Positions 1-9,331 of a stretch of 64,000 nt of DNA are shown here, in pieces; positions within the stretch are counted from its first letter, which is position 1; the number at the start of each line of letters is the position of its first letter. A model generated the notes under the pieces. It saw only the letters and a list, made by a program, of their open reading frames with translations, ran no database searches and was not told where the DNA came from. The stretch comes from an uncultured Ruminococcus sp. (GTDB lineage: Bacteria > Bacillota > Clostridia > Lachnospirales > Lachnospiraceae), in contig CAJFQC010000003.1 of the NCBI GenBank assembly GCA_904418845.1, forward strand, positions 53,735-117,734. The letters run 5' to 3'. The translations under genes were made by a program, and so were the position numbers.

Positions 1-565
1 TCTCGTCCTGCTTGTCGGCAATAGTCTCTGTCAGCACTGCCTGCTGCTCCTGATATTCCGCTTCATTTTCTTTCAGACTCGCCATCTCTTGCTCAAGCTT
101 TGTCTGAAGATCTTCAATCTCGGCAACGGTATTGGCATATTCCTGAAGCTGTTCTCTGTCATATTCATGAACCTGCTGGGAATATTCAGCCTGAGACAGC
201 ATATCAGAAATATCTCCTGAAGTCATCACTTTCTCCATAGTAGCTGTTCCGCTTCCGGACTCATACATATATTTAATACGAAGCTTCATCGCATCGTACT
301 GCTCTTCTTTTTTCTTCTCTGCTGCCGCCAGGTCCTTCTCTGCCTGGGCGATCTCCTCGCCGGTCTGGATCAACTGATTCTCAAGTTCGCTGATCTTGGA
401 AGCCAGCACATCAAGATCTGACTGGAGAGTTGCCAGTTCACTCTGGGCATTTGCCTTCTGATCCTCCAGCTCGCTTTGGGTCGGCTCCGCAAAAACAGGT
501 GTCACTGTCAGCGAACAGGTAAGAACCGCTGCTATAAACGCACTATGTATCTTTTTAAATCTCAT
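1..565 (-). CDS. Secreted coiled-coil cell-wall hydrolase-like protein (N-terminal part)
   Basis: The gene runs off the left edge, so only 188 N-terminal residues are visible. They begin with a Sec signal peptide (basic MRFKK, hydrophobic core, likely cleavage near residue 26 after VFA). A Glu/Gln/Leu-rich stretch with a heptad-like pattern follows, as in the coiled-coil domain of PcsB/CwlO-type peptidoglycan hydrolases. In that family the coiled coil holds a C-terminal NlpC/P60 or CHAP domain under FtsEX control; that domain is not visible here, so the enzyme role is inference. The ATG at 563-565 has an AGGTGA ribosome binding site 4 bases upstream, and two promoters lie behind it. Confidence 0.7.
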   Translation of the reverse strand, partial: MRFKKIHSAFIAAVLTCSLTVTPVFAEPTQSELEDQKANAQSELATLQSDLDVLASKISELENQLIQTGEEIAQAEKDLAAAEKKKEEQYDAMKLRIKYMYESGSGTATMEKVMTSGDISDMLSQAEYSQQVHEYDREQLQEYANTVAEIEDLQTKLEQEMASLKENEAEYQEQQAVLTETIADKQDE

Positions 566-611
566 CTTTTCACCTTTCCTTATATTATTATCTATATCCC
601 CACATACAAAC

Positions 612-733
612 ATGATACAACAAAAACATCGGATTATCAACAGAAAAACCAAAAAAAATGTATTTGCAGGGTAAATCTACTCTTTTTCTCCCAATATGTA
701 ATAGATTATAATAAACATCCGACATTTTTTCAA
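612..733 (-). promoter_or_regulatory. Two tandem sigma-A-type promoters of the secreted cell-wall gene
   Basis: Minus strand. Distal promoter: -35 TTGAAA (728-733) and -10 TATAAT (705-710) with a 17-base spacer. Proximal promoter: -35 TTGATA (635-640) and -10 TATCAT (612-617), also with a 17-base spacer. Both spacers contain a related CGATGTTT/GGATGTTT block, which may be a shared operator or chance. Confidence 0.6.
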
Positions 734-783
734 TACATATTTAATATTTTTGTAATATTTCTACAACTTATTTTTTCTATAAC

Positions 784-828
784 AAAAATGAAAGATCCTG
801 AAACTTGCAGACCACAGTTCCAGGATCC
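784..828 (-). terminator. Rho-independent terminator after gltD
   Basis: On the minus strand GATCCTG (821-827) pairs with CAGGATC (794-800), with an inner AACT/AGTT extension, and is followed by a T-rich tract. It lies just behind the gltD stop codon. Confidence 0.75.
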
Positions 829-837
829 CTTATTTTT

Positions 838-2361
838 TTACTGGACCGTCAGGTTTGTATAGCCCATCAGACTTTCATCCACTTCTCTCGCCGCCTCGCG
901 TCCTTCACGGATCGCCCACACGACAAGGGACTGTCCTCTGTGCATATCTCCTGTGACAAATACATTTTTTACATTTGTTGCATATTTTCCTGACTCTGTC
1001 TTAACATTCGTGCGCCCGTCGGTCTCCACTCCGAAGGCCTTCGTGACATAATCCTCGCTTCCTAAGAACCCCGCAGCAATAAGGACAAGATCTGTCTCCA
1101 CTGTATACTCGCTTCCCGGAATCTCTGCCATCATCATTCTGCCGGTCTTCTCGTCTCTCTTGCTCTCCAGCTTCACAAGCACTGCCTTGCATACTCTGCC
1201 TTTTTTGTCTTTGACAAATTCCTTCACTGTCGTCGCGTACACGCGGGGATCTTCGCCGAATACGGCGATAGCTTCCTGCTGGCCGTAATCCGTCTTGCAG
1301 ACCTTAGGCCATTCGGGCCACGGGTTATTCTGCGCTCTTTCATCGGGAGCTTTTGGCATCATCTCCAGCTGAAGCACCGACTTCGCTCCATGGCGGATAG
1401 AGGTTCCCACACAGTCGTTTCCCGTGTCGCCTCCGCCGATAACTACGACATGTTTCCCCTTAGCGGAAATATAGGAGCCTTCCTTTGCCCGGGCAAGGTC
1501 TTTTGCTTCTGTCTGACCAGCTTCCGCCCATAAAGCCTTTGTTGTGGATTTCAGGAAATCTACTGCAAAATAAATCCCTTCCGCGTCTCTTCCCGGCACC
1601 TTGATGTCCCGGGGATTGGACGCGCCGCAGGCAAGGATGACTCTGTCATATTCTTTCAGGAGCTGCACAGGCTTTATATCCTTCCCTACATTGCAGCTTA
1701 AGCGGAACTCGACCCCTTCTTCTTCCATAATTGAAAGTTTACGGTCAATATACTGCTTCTCCAGCTTCATGTTCGGGATGCCGTAGCGGAGCAGTCCGCC
1801 AGCCTTATCCTCCCGCTCGAACACCGTCACCTGATGCCCTCTGCGGTTTAAAAGGTCCGCGACCGCAAGTCCGGATGGACCCGACCCGATGACTGCCACC
1901 TTCTTTCCTGTGCGCACCTTCGGCAGACGCGCCCTGGCATAGCCCTTTTCATAGGCATTTTCAATAATGGCATACTCGTTGCTCTTAGTCGCCACCGGCT
2001 CCTCGTTGAGTCCGCAGGTACAGGCGTTCTCACAGAGCGCCGGGCAGACCCTGGAAGTAAATTCCGGGAAGTTGTTTGTCTTCACAAGGCGGTAGTACGC
2101 TTCCTCCCAGTTCCCGTTGTAGATCAGGTCATTCCACTCCGGCACTAGGTTGTGCAGCGGACATCCGCTTGCCATCCCCATCAGGTTTAAGCCGGACTGG
2201 CAGAAAGGAACGCCGCACGCCATGCAGCGCGCTCCCTGGAGTTCCTGCTCCTCTTTGGTAAGAGGCGTGTGGAACTCCCCGAAATGTCTGATCCGCTCAA
2301 GCGGTGCTTCCGCTGTCTTATCTTTTCTCGCATAATCCATAAATCCTGTCGGTTTTCCCAT
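838..2361 (-). CDS. gltD: Glutamate synthase (NADPH) small subunit
   Basis: The 507-residue GltD subunit passes electrons from NAD(P)H through FAD and [4Fe-4S] clusters to GltB, for glutamate synthesis from glutamine and 2-oxoglutarate. Cysteines at about 46, 49, 54, 67, 106, 110, 114 and 116 form the N-terminal cluster-binding region. A Rossmann FAD motif (GSGPSG) sits near residues 159-164 and a second, NADPH-type motif (GGGDTG) near 309-314. The ATG follows the gltB stop by 12 bases, and its AGGAGG site overlaps the end of gltB, so the genes are translationally close. Length and motifs match the family. Confidence 0.95.
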   Translation of the reverse strand: MGKPTGFMDYARKDKTAEAPLERIRHFGEFHTPLTKEEQELQGARCMACGVPFCQSGLNLMGMASGCPLHNLVPEWNDLIYNGNWEEAYYRLVKTNNFPEFTSRVCPALCENACTCGLNEEPVATKSNEYAIIENAYEKGYARARLPKVRTGKKVAVIGSGPSGLAVADLLNRRGHQVTVFEREDKAGGLLRYGIPNMKLEKQYIDRKLSIMEEEGVEFRLSCNVGKDIKPVQLLKEYDRVILACGASNPRDIKVPGRDAEGIYFAVDFLKSTTKALWAEAGQTEAKDLARAKEGSYISAKGKHVVVIGGGDTGNDCVGTSIRHGAKSVLQLEMMPKAPDERAQNNPWPEWPKVCKTDYGQQEAIAVFGEDPRVYATTVKEFVKDKKGRVCKAVLVKLESKRDEKTGRMMMAEIPGSEYTVETDLVLIAAGFLGSEDYVTKAFGVETDGRTNVKTESGKYATNVKNVFVTGDMHRGQSLVVWAIREGREAAREVDESLMGYTNLTVQ

Positions 2362-2373
2362 TTTTTACGCCTC

Positions 2374-5300
2374 CTATCTTCCGTTCTTCACCATGTTGAA
2401 TGCTTCGATCTGAGCTTTTTCCCTGCTCAGGCCTTTCTCTTCCATCTGGATGATGGCTGACATCATCTTCTCATAATCCTCCGGAATGATCTTCTTGAAC
2501 TTGGGAAGATATTCTTCAAAATGATCCAGAATCCACTTTCCGACTTCTGAGTTCGTGTACGAGACATGCTCCTGTATCATACCTTTTAACTCCTGGACAT
2601 CGTACTTGTCCGTCACTCTTTTGATCCTGACCATTGCTTTATTGACTCTTGTATAGAGGGTATTATCCATATCCAGCACATAGGCGATACCGCCGCTCAT
2701 TCCCGCGGCAAAATTTTTACCCACCCGGCCTAAGATGACCACGCATCCGCCGGTCATATATTCACATCCGTGATCGCCCACGCCTTCCACAACTGCACGC
2801 ACGCCGGAGTTTCGCACACAGAAGCGCTCTCCTGCCACTCCGCTGACATACGCCTTTCCGCTGGTCGCTCCGTAGAACGCCACGTTTCCGATAATGATAT
2901 TTTCATCTGACTTAAACACTGCTCCCTTGGGCGGGTATACGACCAGCTTGCCGCCGGATAATCCCTTGCCGAAATAGTCGTTGCTGTCGCCGGTCAGCTC
3001 CAGTGTCAGCCCTTTGGGAATGAACGCACCGAAGCTTTGTCCGCCCGCACCGTTGCACTTGATGATAAAGCTGTCCTCCTCAAGCCCGTCCGGATACCTC
3101 CTTGTGATCTCAGAGCCGAAGATCGTTCCGAAGGTGCGGTCCGTGTTGGTCACATCTACCTCAATGCTTCGCTTCTGGCCTTTCTCCAGCGCCGGAAGGA
3201 GCTGTTTTGACAGTACCTTTTCATCCAGTGTCTTCTCCAGCTCGAAATCATACACCTTCTTCGGGTCAAAGATCATGCCTTTTTTCTGCTTCGCATACGG
3301 GTTATAAAGGATACCGTCCAGGTCAAGAGCCGCAGCCCGTGATGAAGTGGGATTCTCTTTCACTTTCAGAAGATCCGTGCGGCCCACCAGCTCATCCACT
3401 GTGCGCACTCCCAGTCTGGACATATATTCTCTTAATTCCTCCGCAATAAATCTCATGAAGTTCATCACATATTCCGGTTTTCCCGCAAAACGTCTGCGAA
3501 GATCCGGATTCTGTGTCGCCACACCCACCGGACAGGTGTCCAGATTACAGACACGCATCATGACGCATCCCATGGTCACAAGGGGAGCTGTGGCAAACCC
3601 GAATTCTTCTGCTCCTAAGAGCGCCGCGATGGCAACATCGCGTCCGCTCATGAGCTTTCCGTCCGTCTCAATGCGCACACGCTCACGCAGTCCGTTCTCG
3701 ATCAGCGTCTGATGTGTTTCCGCAAGACCAAGCTCCCACGGAAGCCCCGCGTTCTGGATGGAGCTCCTCGGCGCCGCTCCCGTTCCTCCGTCGTATCCGG
3801 AGATGAGGATCACGCCCGCCCCGGCTTTTGCAACACCCGCCGCAACGGTTCCCACTCCCGCCTCGGATACAAGTTTTACAGAGATTCTTGCGTTTTTATT
3901 GGCATTCTTACAGTCATAAATAAGTTGTGCCAAATCCTCGATGGAATAAATATCATGGTGCGGCGGCGGTGAGATCAGACTCACACCCGGTGTAGAGTGA
4001 CGGGTCTTCGCGATCCACGGATAGACCTTTCCACCCGGCAGATGTCCGCCCTCTCCAGGCTTTGCACCCTGGGCCATCTTAATCTGTATCTCCTGCGCGC
4101 TGACCAGATAACGGCTCGTTACACCGAAACGTCCTGACGCAACCTGCTTGATGGCAGAGCAGCGGTCTGTATCCAGACGCTCGATCTCCTCCCCGCCTTC
4201 TCCGGAATTGGATTTCCCGTGGAGCCGGTTCATGGCGACGGCCAGCGTCTCATGGGCTTCTTTGGAGATGGAACCGTAGGACATGGCTCCTGTCTTGAAT
4301 CTGGTGACAATGGAATCCACGCTCTCCACTTCCTCGATGGGTACGCCTTTCTTCGGATAATTGAAGTCCATCTGTCCTCTTAAGCTGACCTTCTCTTCTT
4401 CCTCGTCCACCATCTTTGTGTATTCCTTAAACATCTTATAATCTCCGCGCCTCGTAGACTGCTGGAGCATATGAATAGTCTGCGGGTTGTAGAGGTGTTC
4501 CTCTCCGCCGCTCTTATATTTGTGCCGCCCCACGCTGTCCAGCGTCATGTCACCGTCCAGTCCCAGCGGATCAAATGCCTGTGTGTGGAATGCAGTATAG
4601 TCCTCCGCAATCTCCTCAATGCCGATTCCTCCCACGCGGCTTACCGTGTCAGTAAAGTGATGGTCAATGAACTCTTTTTTCAGCCCGATGGCCTCAAAGA
4701 TCTTTGCTCCCTGGTAGGACTGGATCGTAGAGATTCCCATCTTGGAAGCGATCTTGATGATGCCGTGGATGACCGCACTGTTGTAGTCATCCACTGCTGC
4801 GTAGTAATCCTTGTGAAGAAGCCTTGCCTCGATCAGCTGACGGATAGATTCATGAGCCAGATAGGGATTGATGGCGCAGGCGCCGTATCCCAGGAGAGTC
4901 GCAAAATGATGCACCTCTCTTGGCTCCCCGCTTTCTAATATCATGGCTACCGACGTTCTTTTCTTCGTGCGCACAAGATGCTGCTGCAGACCGGATACCG
5001 CAAGAAGCGACGGAATCGCCACATGGTACTCGTCCACCTCACGGTCGCTTAAGATGAGGATGTTCGCTCCCTCGCGGATCACACGGTCCACCTCTACAAA
5101 AAGATATTCCAACGCTTTCCCAAGGCTCGTGTTCTTGTAATAGGTGATCGGGATCTCCGCCACTTTGAAGCCTTCTACATTCATATTCTTGATCTTCAAG
5201 AGGTCCGTGTTCGTCAGTATCGGATTGTTAACCCTGAGCATCTTGCAGTTTTCTTCCTTCTTCTCAAGAAGATTTCCGTCCCGCCCGATATAGATAGTCT

Positions 5301-6906
5301 GGGAAGTCACGATCTCCTCACGGATGGCGTCGATCGGCGGATTTGTCACCTGCGCGAAGAGTTGCTTGAAATACCCGAACAGCGGCTGGCGTTTCTTTGA
5401 AAGCACGGAAAGCGGAGCATCGATACCCATTGCCGCAATGCCTTCCCCGCCGTTCTTGGCCATGGTAAGGATAGATGTCCTGACGTCCTCGTATGCGTAT
5501 CCAAAAGCTTTCTGCAGACGAGTACACTCTTCCTTTGTATATTTCGGGATATCCTTGTTGGGGATCGGCAGATCCTTCAGATGGATCAGGTTACTGTCCA
5601 GCCATTCCCCGTAAGGCTCTTCATTAGCATATTTTTCTTTCAGTTCCTCATCGTCAATGACTCTTCCTGCCACCGTATCAACGAGCAGCATCTTCCCCGG
5701 ATGCAGACGCTCTTTTACAAGGATCTTCGCCGGGTCGATATCCAGTACTCCCACCTCTGAAGACAGGATCAGGTTGTCATCGTCCGTGATGTAATATCTG
5801 GACGGACGCAGCCCGTTTCTGTCCAGGACAGCTCCCATCACATCTCCATCCGAGAAAAGGATAGACGCAGGACCGTCCCACGGCTCCATCATGGTGGCGT
5901 AATACTGATAGAAATCCTTCTTGTTCTGGGACATACTGCGGTTGTTCACCCATGGTTCGGGAATAGCGATCATCACGGCAAGAGGAAGCTCCATACCACT
6001 CATGACCATAAATTCCAGCGCATTATCCAGCATGGCAGAATCGGATCCCGACGTGTTGATGGCCGGTAGCACTTTGTGAAGCTCGCCTTTTAAGCAGCCT
6101 GCCTCCATAGTCTCTTCCCTTGCCCGCATCTTGTCCGCGTTTCCCCGGATGGTATTGATCTCACCGTTGTGTACCATGAGCCGGTTGGGATGTGCCCTCT
6201 GCCAGCTCGGCGCGGTATTGGTGCTGAAACGAGAATGGACCATGGCGATCGCGGACTCGAAATCCTCATCCTGAAGATCACCGAAAAACTGGCGAAGCTG
6301 TCCCACCAGAAACATTCCTTTATATACGATCGTACGGCTTGAGAGGGACACTACATAGGTATCGTCGCTGCTCTGCTCAAAAACACGCCGCACCACATAG
6401 AGTCTGCGGTCAAATGAAAGCCCCTTCTCAACCCGCTCCGGGCGCTCGATGAACGCCTGCATGATACACGGCATACAGTCCACGGCCGTCTTGCCAAGCA
6501 CTTCTGGCTGGACCGGCACTTCTCTCCAGCCAAGAAAATTCAGTCCTTCTTTCTTGACAATGACTTCAAAGATATTTTTCGCCTGATTGCGCTTCAGCTC
6601 ATCCTGCGGGAAAAAGAACATTCCCACGCCGTAGTCTCTCTCTCCGCCAATCTTAATATGAAGCGGCTTACAGACCTTTTTAAAAAAACGGTGGGAAATT
6701 TGCAGAAAGATACCCACACCGTCTCCGGTCTTGCCTTCCGCATCCTTTCCGGCTCTGTGCTCCAGATGCTCTACGATCTCTAACGCCCCCGCTACCGTTG
6801 CATGGCTCTTCCTGCCCTTGATATTTACAATGGCGCCGATCCCGCAGTTGTCATGCTCAAAGCTCTCGCGGTACAGCCCCTGCTGTGATTCATTTGGTCT
6901 TTTCAT
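2374..6906 (-). CDS. gltB: Glutamate synthase large subunit
   Basis: The 1510-residue glutamate synthase alpha subunit. It has an N-terminal class II glutamine amidotransferase with the expected catalytic cysteine at residue 21 in DNCGIGA, so a 20-residue propeptide is probably removed. A central FMN/synthase domain carries the [3Fe-4S] cysteine motif (CNLDTCPVG, about residues 1118-1126). The C-terminal GXGXG beta-helix domain is also present. Together with GltD it assimilates ammonia via glutamine in the cytoplasm. It is the first gene of a two-gene operon behind a strong promoter. Confidence 0.96.
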   Translation of the reverse strand: MKRPNESQQGLYRESFEHDNCGIGAIVNIKGRKSHATVAGALEIVEHLEHRAGKDAEGKTGDGVGIFLQISHRFFKKVCKPLHIKIGGERDYGVGMFFFPQDELKRNQAKNIFEVIVKKEGLNFLGWREVPVQPEVLGKTAVDCMPCIMQAFIERPERVEKGLSFDRRLYVVRRVFEQSSDDTYVVSLSSRTIVYKGMFLVGQLRQFFGDLQDEDFESAIAMVHSRFSTNTAPSWQRAHPNRLMVHNGEINTIRGNADKMRAREETMEAGCLKGELHKVLPAINTSGSDSAMLDNALEFMVMSGMELPLAVMIAIPEPWVNNRSMSQNKKDFYQYYATMMEPWDGPASILFSDGDVMGAVLDRNGLRPSRYYITDDDNLILSSEVGVLDIDPAKILVKERLHPGKMLLVDTVAGRVIDDEELKEKYANEEPYGEWLDSNLIHLKDLPIPNKDIPKYTKEECTRLQKAFGYAYEDVRTSILTMAKNGGEGIAAMGIDAPLSVLSKKRQPLFGYFKQLFAQVTNPPIDAIREEIVTSQTIYIGRDGNLLEKKEENCKMLRVNNPILTNTDLLKIKNMNVEGFKVAEIPITYYKNTSLGKALEYLFVEVDRVIREGANILILSDREVDEYHVAIPSLLAVSGLQQHLVRTKKRTSVAMILESGEPREVHHFATLLGYGACAINPYLAHESIRQLIEARLLHKDYYAAVDDYNSAVIHGIIKIASKMGISTIQSYQGAKIFEAIGLKKEFIDHHFTDTVSRVGGIGIEEIAEDYTAFHTQAFDPLGLDGDMTLDSVGRHKYKSGGEEHLYNPQTIHMLQQSTRRGDYKMFKEYTKMVDEEEEKVSLRGQMDFNYPKKGVPIEEVESVDSIVTRFKTGAMSYGSISKEAHETLAVAMNRLHGKSNSGEGGEEIERLDTDRCSAIKQVASGRFGVTSRYLVSAQEIQIKMAQGAKPGEGGHLPGGKVYPWIAKTRHSTPGVSLISPPPHHDIYSIEDLAQLIYDCKNANKNARISVKLVSEAGVGTVAAGVAKAGAGVILISGYDGGTGAAPRSSIQNAGLPWELGLAETHQTLIENGLRERVRIETDGKLMSGRDVAIAALLGAEEFGFATAPLVTMGCVMMRVCNLDTCPVGVATQNPDLRRRFAGKPEYVMNFMRFIAEELREYMSRLGVRTVDELVGRTDLLKVKENPTSSRAAALDLDGILYNPYAKQKKGMIFDPKKVYDFELEKTLDEKVLSKQLLPALEKGQKRSIEVDVTNTDRTFGTIFGSEITRRYPDGLEEDSFIIKCNGAGGQSFGAFIPKGLTLELTGDSNDYFGKGLSGGKLVVYPPKGAVFKSDENIIIGNVAFYGATSGKAYVSGVAGERFCVRNSGVRAVVEGVGDHGCEYMTGGCVVILGRVGKNFAAGMSGGIAYVLDMDNTLYTRVNKAMVRIKRVTDKYDVQELKGMIQEHVSYTNSEVGKWILDHFEEYLPKFKKIIPEDYEKMMSAIIQMEEKGLSREKAQIEAFNMVKNGR

Positions 6907-7116
6907 GGCCCGTCTCCTCTCTTTTGCTTTTTATGGGATGACTATACAGCATTTCTTTTCATTTGTAAACAGGAAAATCATTGAAATTGTCAGATTATTT
7001 GAATATTTATAGTTTGTATATAAATTTATCAGATTATTTTTTAATGTATAATCCTCTCACGGGCGTTACCGATTTCTATATTCTCTTGTTTTTCAAAGGT
7101 TCTCCCTGATATTTCG
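6907..7116 (-). promoter_or_regulatory. gltB promoter region with TTTACA/TATAGT core and direct repeats
   Basis: On the minus strand, -35 TTTACA (6964-6969) and -10 TATAGT (6941-6946) are 17 bases apart. Upstream, an 11-base direct repeat (plus strand TCAGATTATTT) occurs at 6990-7000 and 7029-7039. It lies where an activator could bind, but no known regulator motif is recognised. The rest of the stretch holds no gene. Confidence 0.6.
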
Positions 7117-7150
7117 GCAAAAAAATATGGCAGAAATGAATTCTGCCATA
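7117..7150 (-). terminator. Rho-independent terminator after the CPBP protease gene
   Basis: A perfect 10-bp stem (7126-7135 with 7141-7150, loop of 5) is followed on the minus strand by seven T residues. It lies about 55 bases past the protease stop codon. Confidence 0.9.
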
Positions 7151-7206
7151 CACAATTTCATATTGTTTTTTTATAGAAACAAAACAGTATTTTTCGCCTT
7201 TCAGCA

Positions 7207-8118
7207 TTATTCTCCACTTTGCGGTGCCTGTGCATACTCTGCCCCCGGCATCCTTTGAAGCATTACAAACGCCACGGAACAGATGAAAGCCCCACCGATA
7301 GCGGCCGCCGCCATCCTCATCGGATCTGCCCCGATCCAGCGGAATCCCCCTGTCGCTGTCAGGAGCACGGATCCCGTGTTCATCACGATATGAAGCAGCA
7401 CCGGCGCTTTAAGCGAGCCGAACTTCTCATACAAATAGGACAGCATAAGGCCGAGCAGCAGCGTATAAATTGTCTGTGTTATGCTTGTGTGCATAAACGC
7501 GAAGAACACAGAAGAGCAGACTGCGGAGTACCAAAATCTCTGCCTCTCCCGAAACCGCTTAAACAATAGTCCCCGGAACATCATCTCTTCCGCCACAGGG
7601 ATCACCCCTCCGAGAATAAGGAGCTGCAAAGGAAGTCCCGCCGCGTACATCACTTCCGCCGTCTGCTGGTACTGCGCATCATAGAACGCAAGATGCGCCA
7701 TCGTCATCAGGCAGGTGGCCGCAATGCATCCCGCCGCGCCGAAAAAAATAATAAAACCATAACCCTGCAGCGGCGCTTTTTTAACTACCGAAATACCGCA
7801 CATCTTCTCAAGTTTTCTGTCCTTTATAAACAACGGAACCGTCAAAGCAAATGTAGCAAGAGTCGCCACACCGGCAATCTCTACCTGATGGGCCGCGATT
7901 ATCTGAAATGCCGGTTCCAGCGCTTCCATACAAGTCCGGAGCCACTCTTCCATGGCCGGCATTGCTCCCTGTTTTAAAGCGTCAGCGTAAGCCCGCGCAA
8001 AATAAGGAATACTGATCACAAGATCAACCGCCGTCTGGACAAGCATCTGGATTGCCAGATAGATAAGCAGCGGTCCCGCCAGACTCCAGAACGGGCTTTT
8101 TCTCTGTATCTGATTCAT
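7207..8118 (-). CDS. CPBP-family intramembrane metalloprotease
   Basis: A 303-residue multi-pass membrane protein of the CAAX protease/bacteriocin-processing (CPBP, Abi) family. Family motifs are visible: EEMMFRG near residues 177-183, FAFMH near 206-210 and HIVMN near 243-247, supplying the glutamate and histidines of the glutamic/metallo-protease site. The ATG at 8116-8118 was chosen over one ten codons upstream because TCCTCC (GGAGGA on the coding strand, 8125-8130) lies 6 bases before it and it overlaps the upstream stop codon as ATGA. The substrate cannot be predicted. Coupling to the AlaX gene suggests co-transcription only. Confidence 0.85.
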   Translation of the reverse strand: MNQIQRKSPFWSLAGPLLIYLAIQMLVQTAVDLVISIPYFARAYADALKQGAMPAMEEWLRTCMEALEPAFQIIAAHQVEIAGVATLATFALTVPLFIKDRKLEKMCGISVVKKAPLQGYGFIIFFGAAGCIAATCLMTMAHLAFYDAQYQQTAEVMYAAGLPLQLLILGGVIPVAEEMMFRGLLFKRFRERQRFWYSAVCSSVFFAFMHTSITQTIYTLLLGLMLSYLYEKFGSLKAPVLLHIVMNTGSVLLTATGGFRWIGADPMRMAAAAIGGAFICSVAFVMLQRMPGAEYAQAPQSGE

Positions 8119-9323
8119 CTTCTGTCCTCCACTTTTTCCATGATCCACGCCCGTATTTTCTCTTCTCTCCCTTTCACTGTCCCTTGTATCATCTCCGGTT
8201 TTCCACCGCCTCTTCCTTCAAAAGCCTCATTGAACTCTTTTGCAAAAAGACGCATATCCTGTCTTTTACTCCCGATAACATAACGGTATGCCGCCGTCCC
8301 CGGATCTTTTCCGGAATTCTGATGAAACACTGCGCACAGGCAATGCCCCGCCTCCAGCACAAGGTTCATAAGAAGACGCATAGACTCACCTTCTATATCT
8401 TCCGAGAATACACAGACCGCCTCTTCTCCCACAGGAATCATAGCTGCTTTGCATGCGATTAATTTCTTTTCCTTTTCTGTAATCTTATACTGTAAAGAAA
8501 TACATTCTTCCCGCAGATGCTTCACTGCCTCTGCAATCTCATTCTCCTTTGCACAGAGCATGGCTGAAACCGCCTTCGCCTGTCCCTGCTTCAGAGCATA
8601 ATCCGCAAGCGCTCTCACACCGCAAAGCATAGTCACACGCACGCCGCCCTTGTATCTCTGCATATTGGTCAGCTTGATCAGGCCGATCTCTCCGGTCCGC
8701 GCCACATGGGGAGCACAGCAGGCGCAGCGGTCGTATCCCGGAATCACAATGATGCGCACCTGTCCCTCGATCTCAATCTTGCTGCGGTATTCCATATATG
8801 ATAACTCCTCCTCTGACGGATAGAGCGTCTGTACTTCGAGATTTTCCCACACCGCACGGTTCGCCTCAAGCTCGATCTCTGCCATTTCTGCCAAGGTGAT
8901 CTCCCCATTAAAATCCATGGTGCAGTCCTCTCTGCCAAGATGAAAGCCCACGTTATTATAGCCAAATCGGGCGTTCACAAGACCTGAGACGATATGTTCC
9001 CCGGTATGCTGCTGCATCTTCATGAAACGTTCATCCCAGTCAATGCGCCCTTTTACACTGCTCCCTGCCTCAAGCGGTCCATCCGTGATATGCCGTATAT
9101 GCCCGGCCTCTTCCCGGACATCCAGCACACATACATTCCCCAGAACCCCTGTATCCGCGTACTGTCCGCCTCCTTCTGGAAAGAAGGCCGTACGGTCAAG
9201 TTCGATTTCATAATAAGTCTGTTTTTCCGATTTCGGGGAATCTGCCCCTTCCTCATAGCATGCAGTGACCACAGCTTCAAATTCCGAAAGATGGCTGTCT
9301 TGATAAAACAGTTTTTCCGTCAT
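8115..9323 (-). CDS. AlaX-like alanyl-tRNA editing protein (long form)
   Basis: A 402-residue protein related to the editing half of alanyl-tRNA synthetase. It is expected to deacylate mischarged Ser- or Gly-tRNA(Ala) in trans. The zinc-binding set is visible: HTGEH (H106, H110) and CAPH (C202 or C203 with H206). The C-terminal part looks like a DHHA1 domain, which marks the long AlaX form. It starts 8 bases from the argS stop and ends in a 4-base overlap with the protease gene, so argS, alaX and the protease probably share a transcript. The symbol is left blank because the subtype cannot be fixed. Confidence 0.85.
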   Translation of the reverse strand: MTEKLFYQDSHLSEFEAVVTACYEEGADSPKSEKQTYYEIELDRTAFFPEGGGQYADTGVLGNVCVLDVREEAGHIRHITDGPLEAGSSVKGRIDWDERFMKMQQHTGEHIVSGLVNARFGYNNVGFHLGREDCTMDFNGEITLAEMAEIELEANRAVWENLEVQTLYPSEEELSYMEYRSKIEIEGQVRIIVIPGYDRCACCAPHVARTGEIGLIKLTNMQRYKGGVRVTMLCGVRALADYALKQGQAKAVSAMLCAKENEIAEAVKHLREECISLQYKITEKEKKLIACKAAMIPVGEEAVCVFSEDIEGESMRLLMNLVLEAGHCLCAVFHQNSGKDPGTAAYRYVIGSKRQDMRLFAKEFNEAFEGRGGGKPEMIQGTVKGREEKIRAWIMEKVEDRR

Positions 9324-9331
9324 TTCTTATC

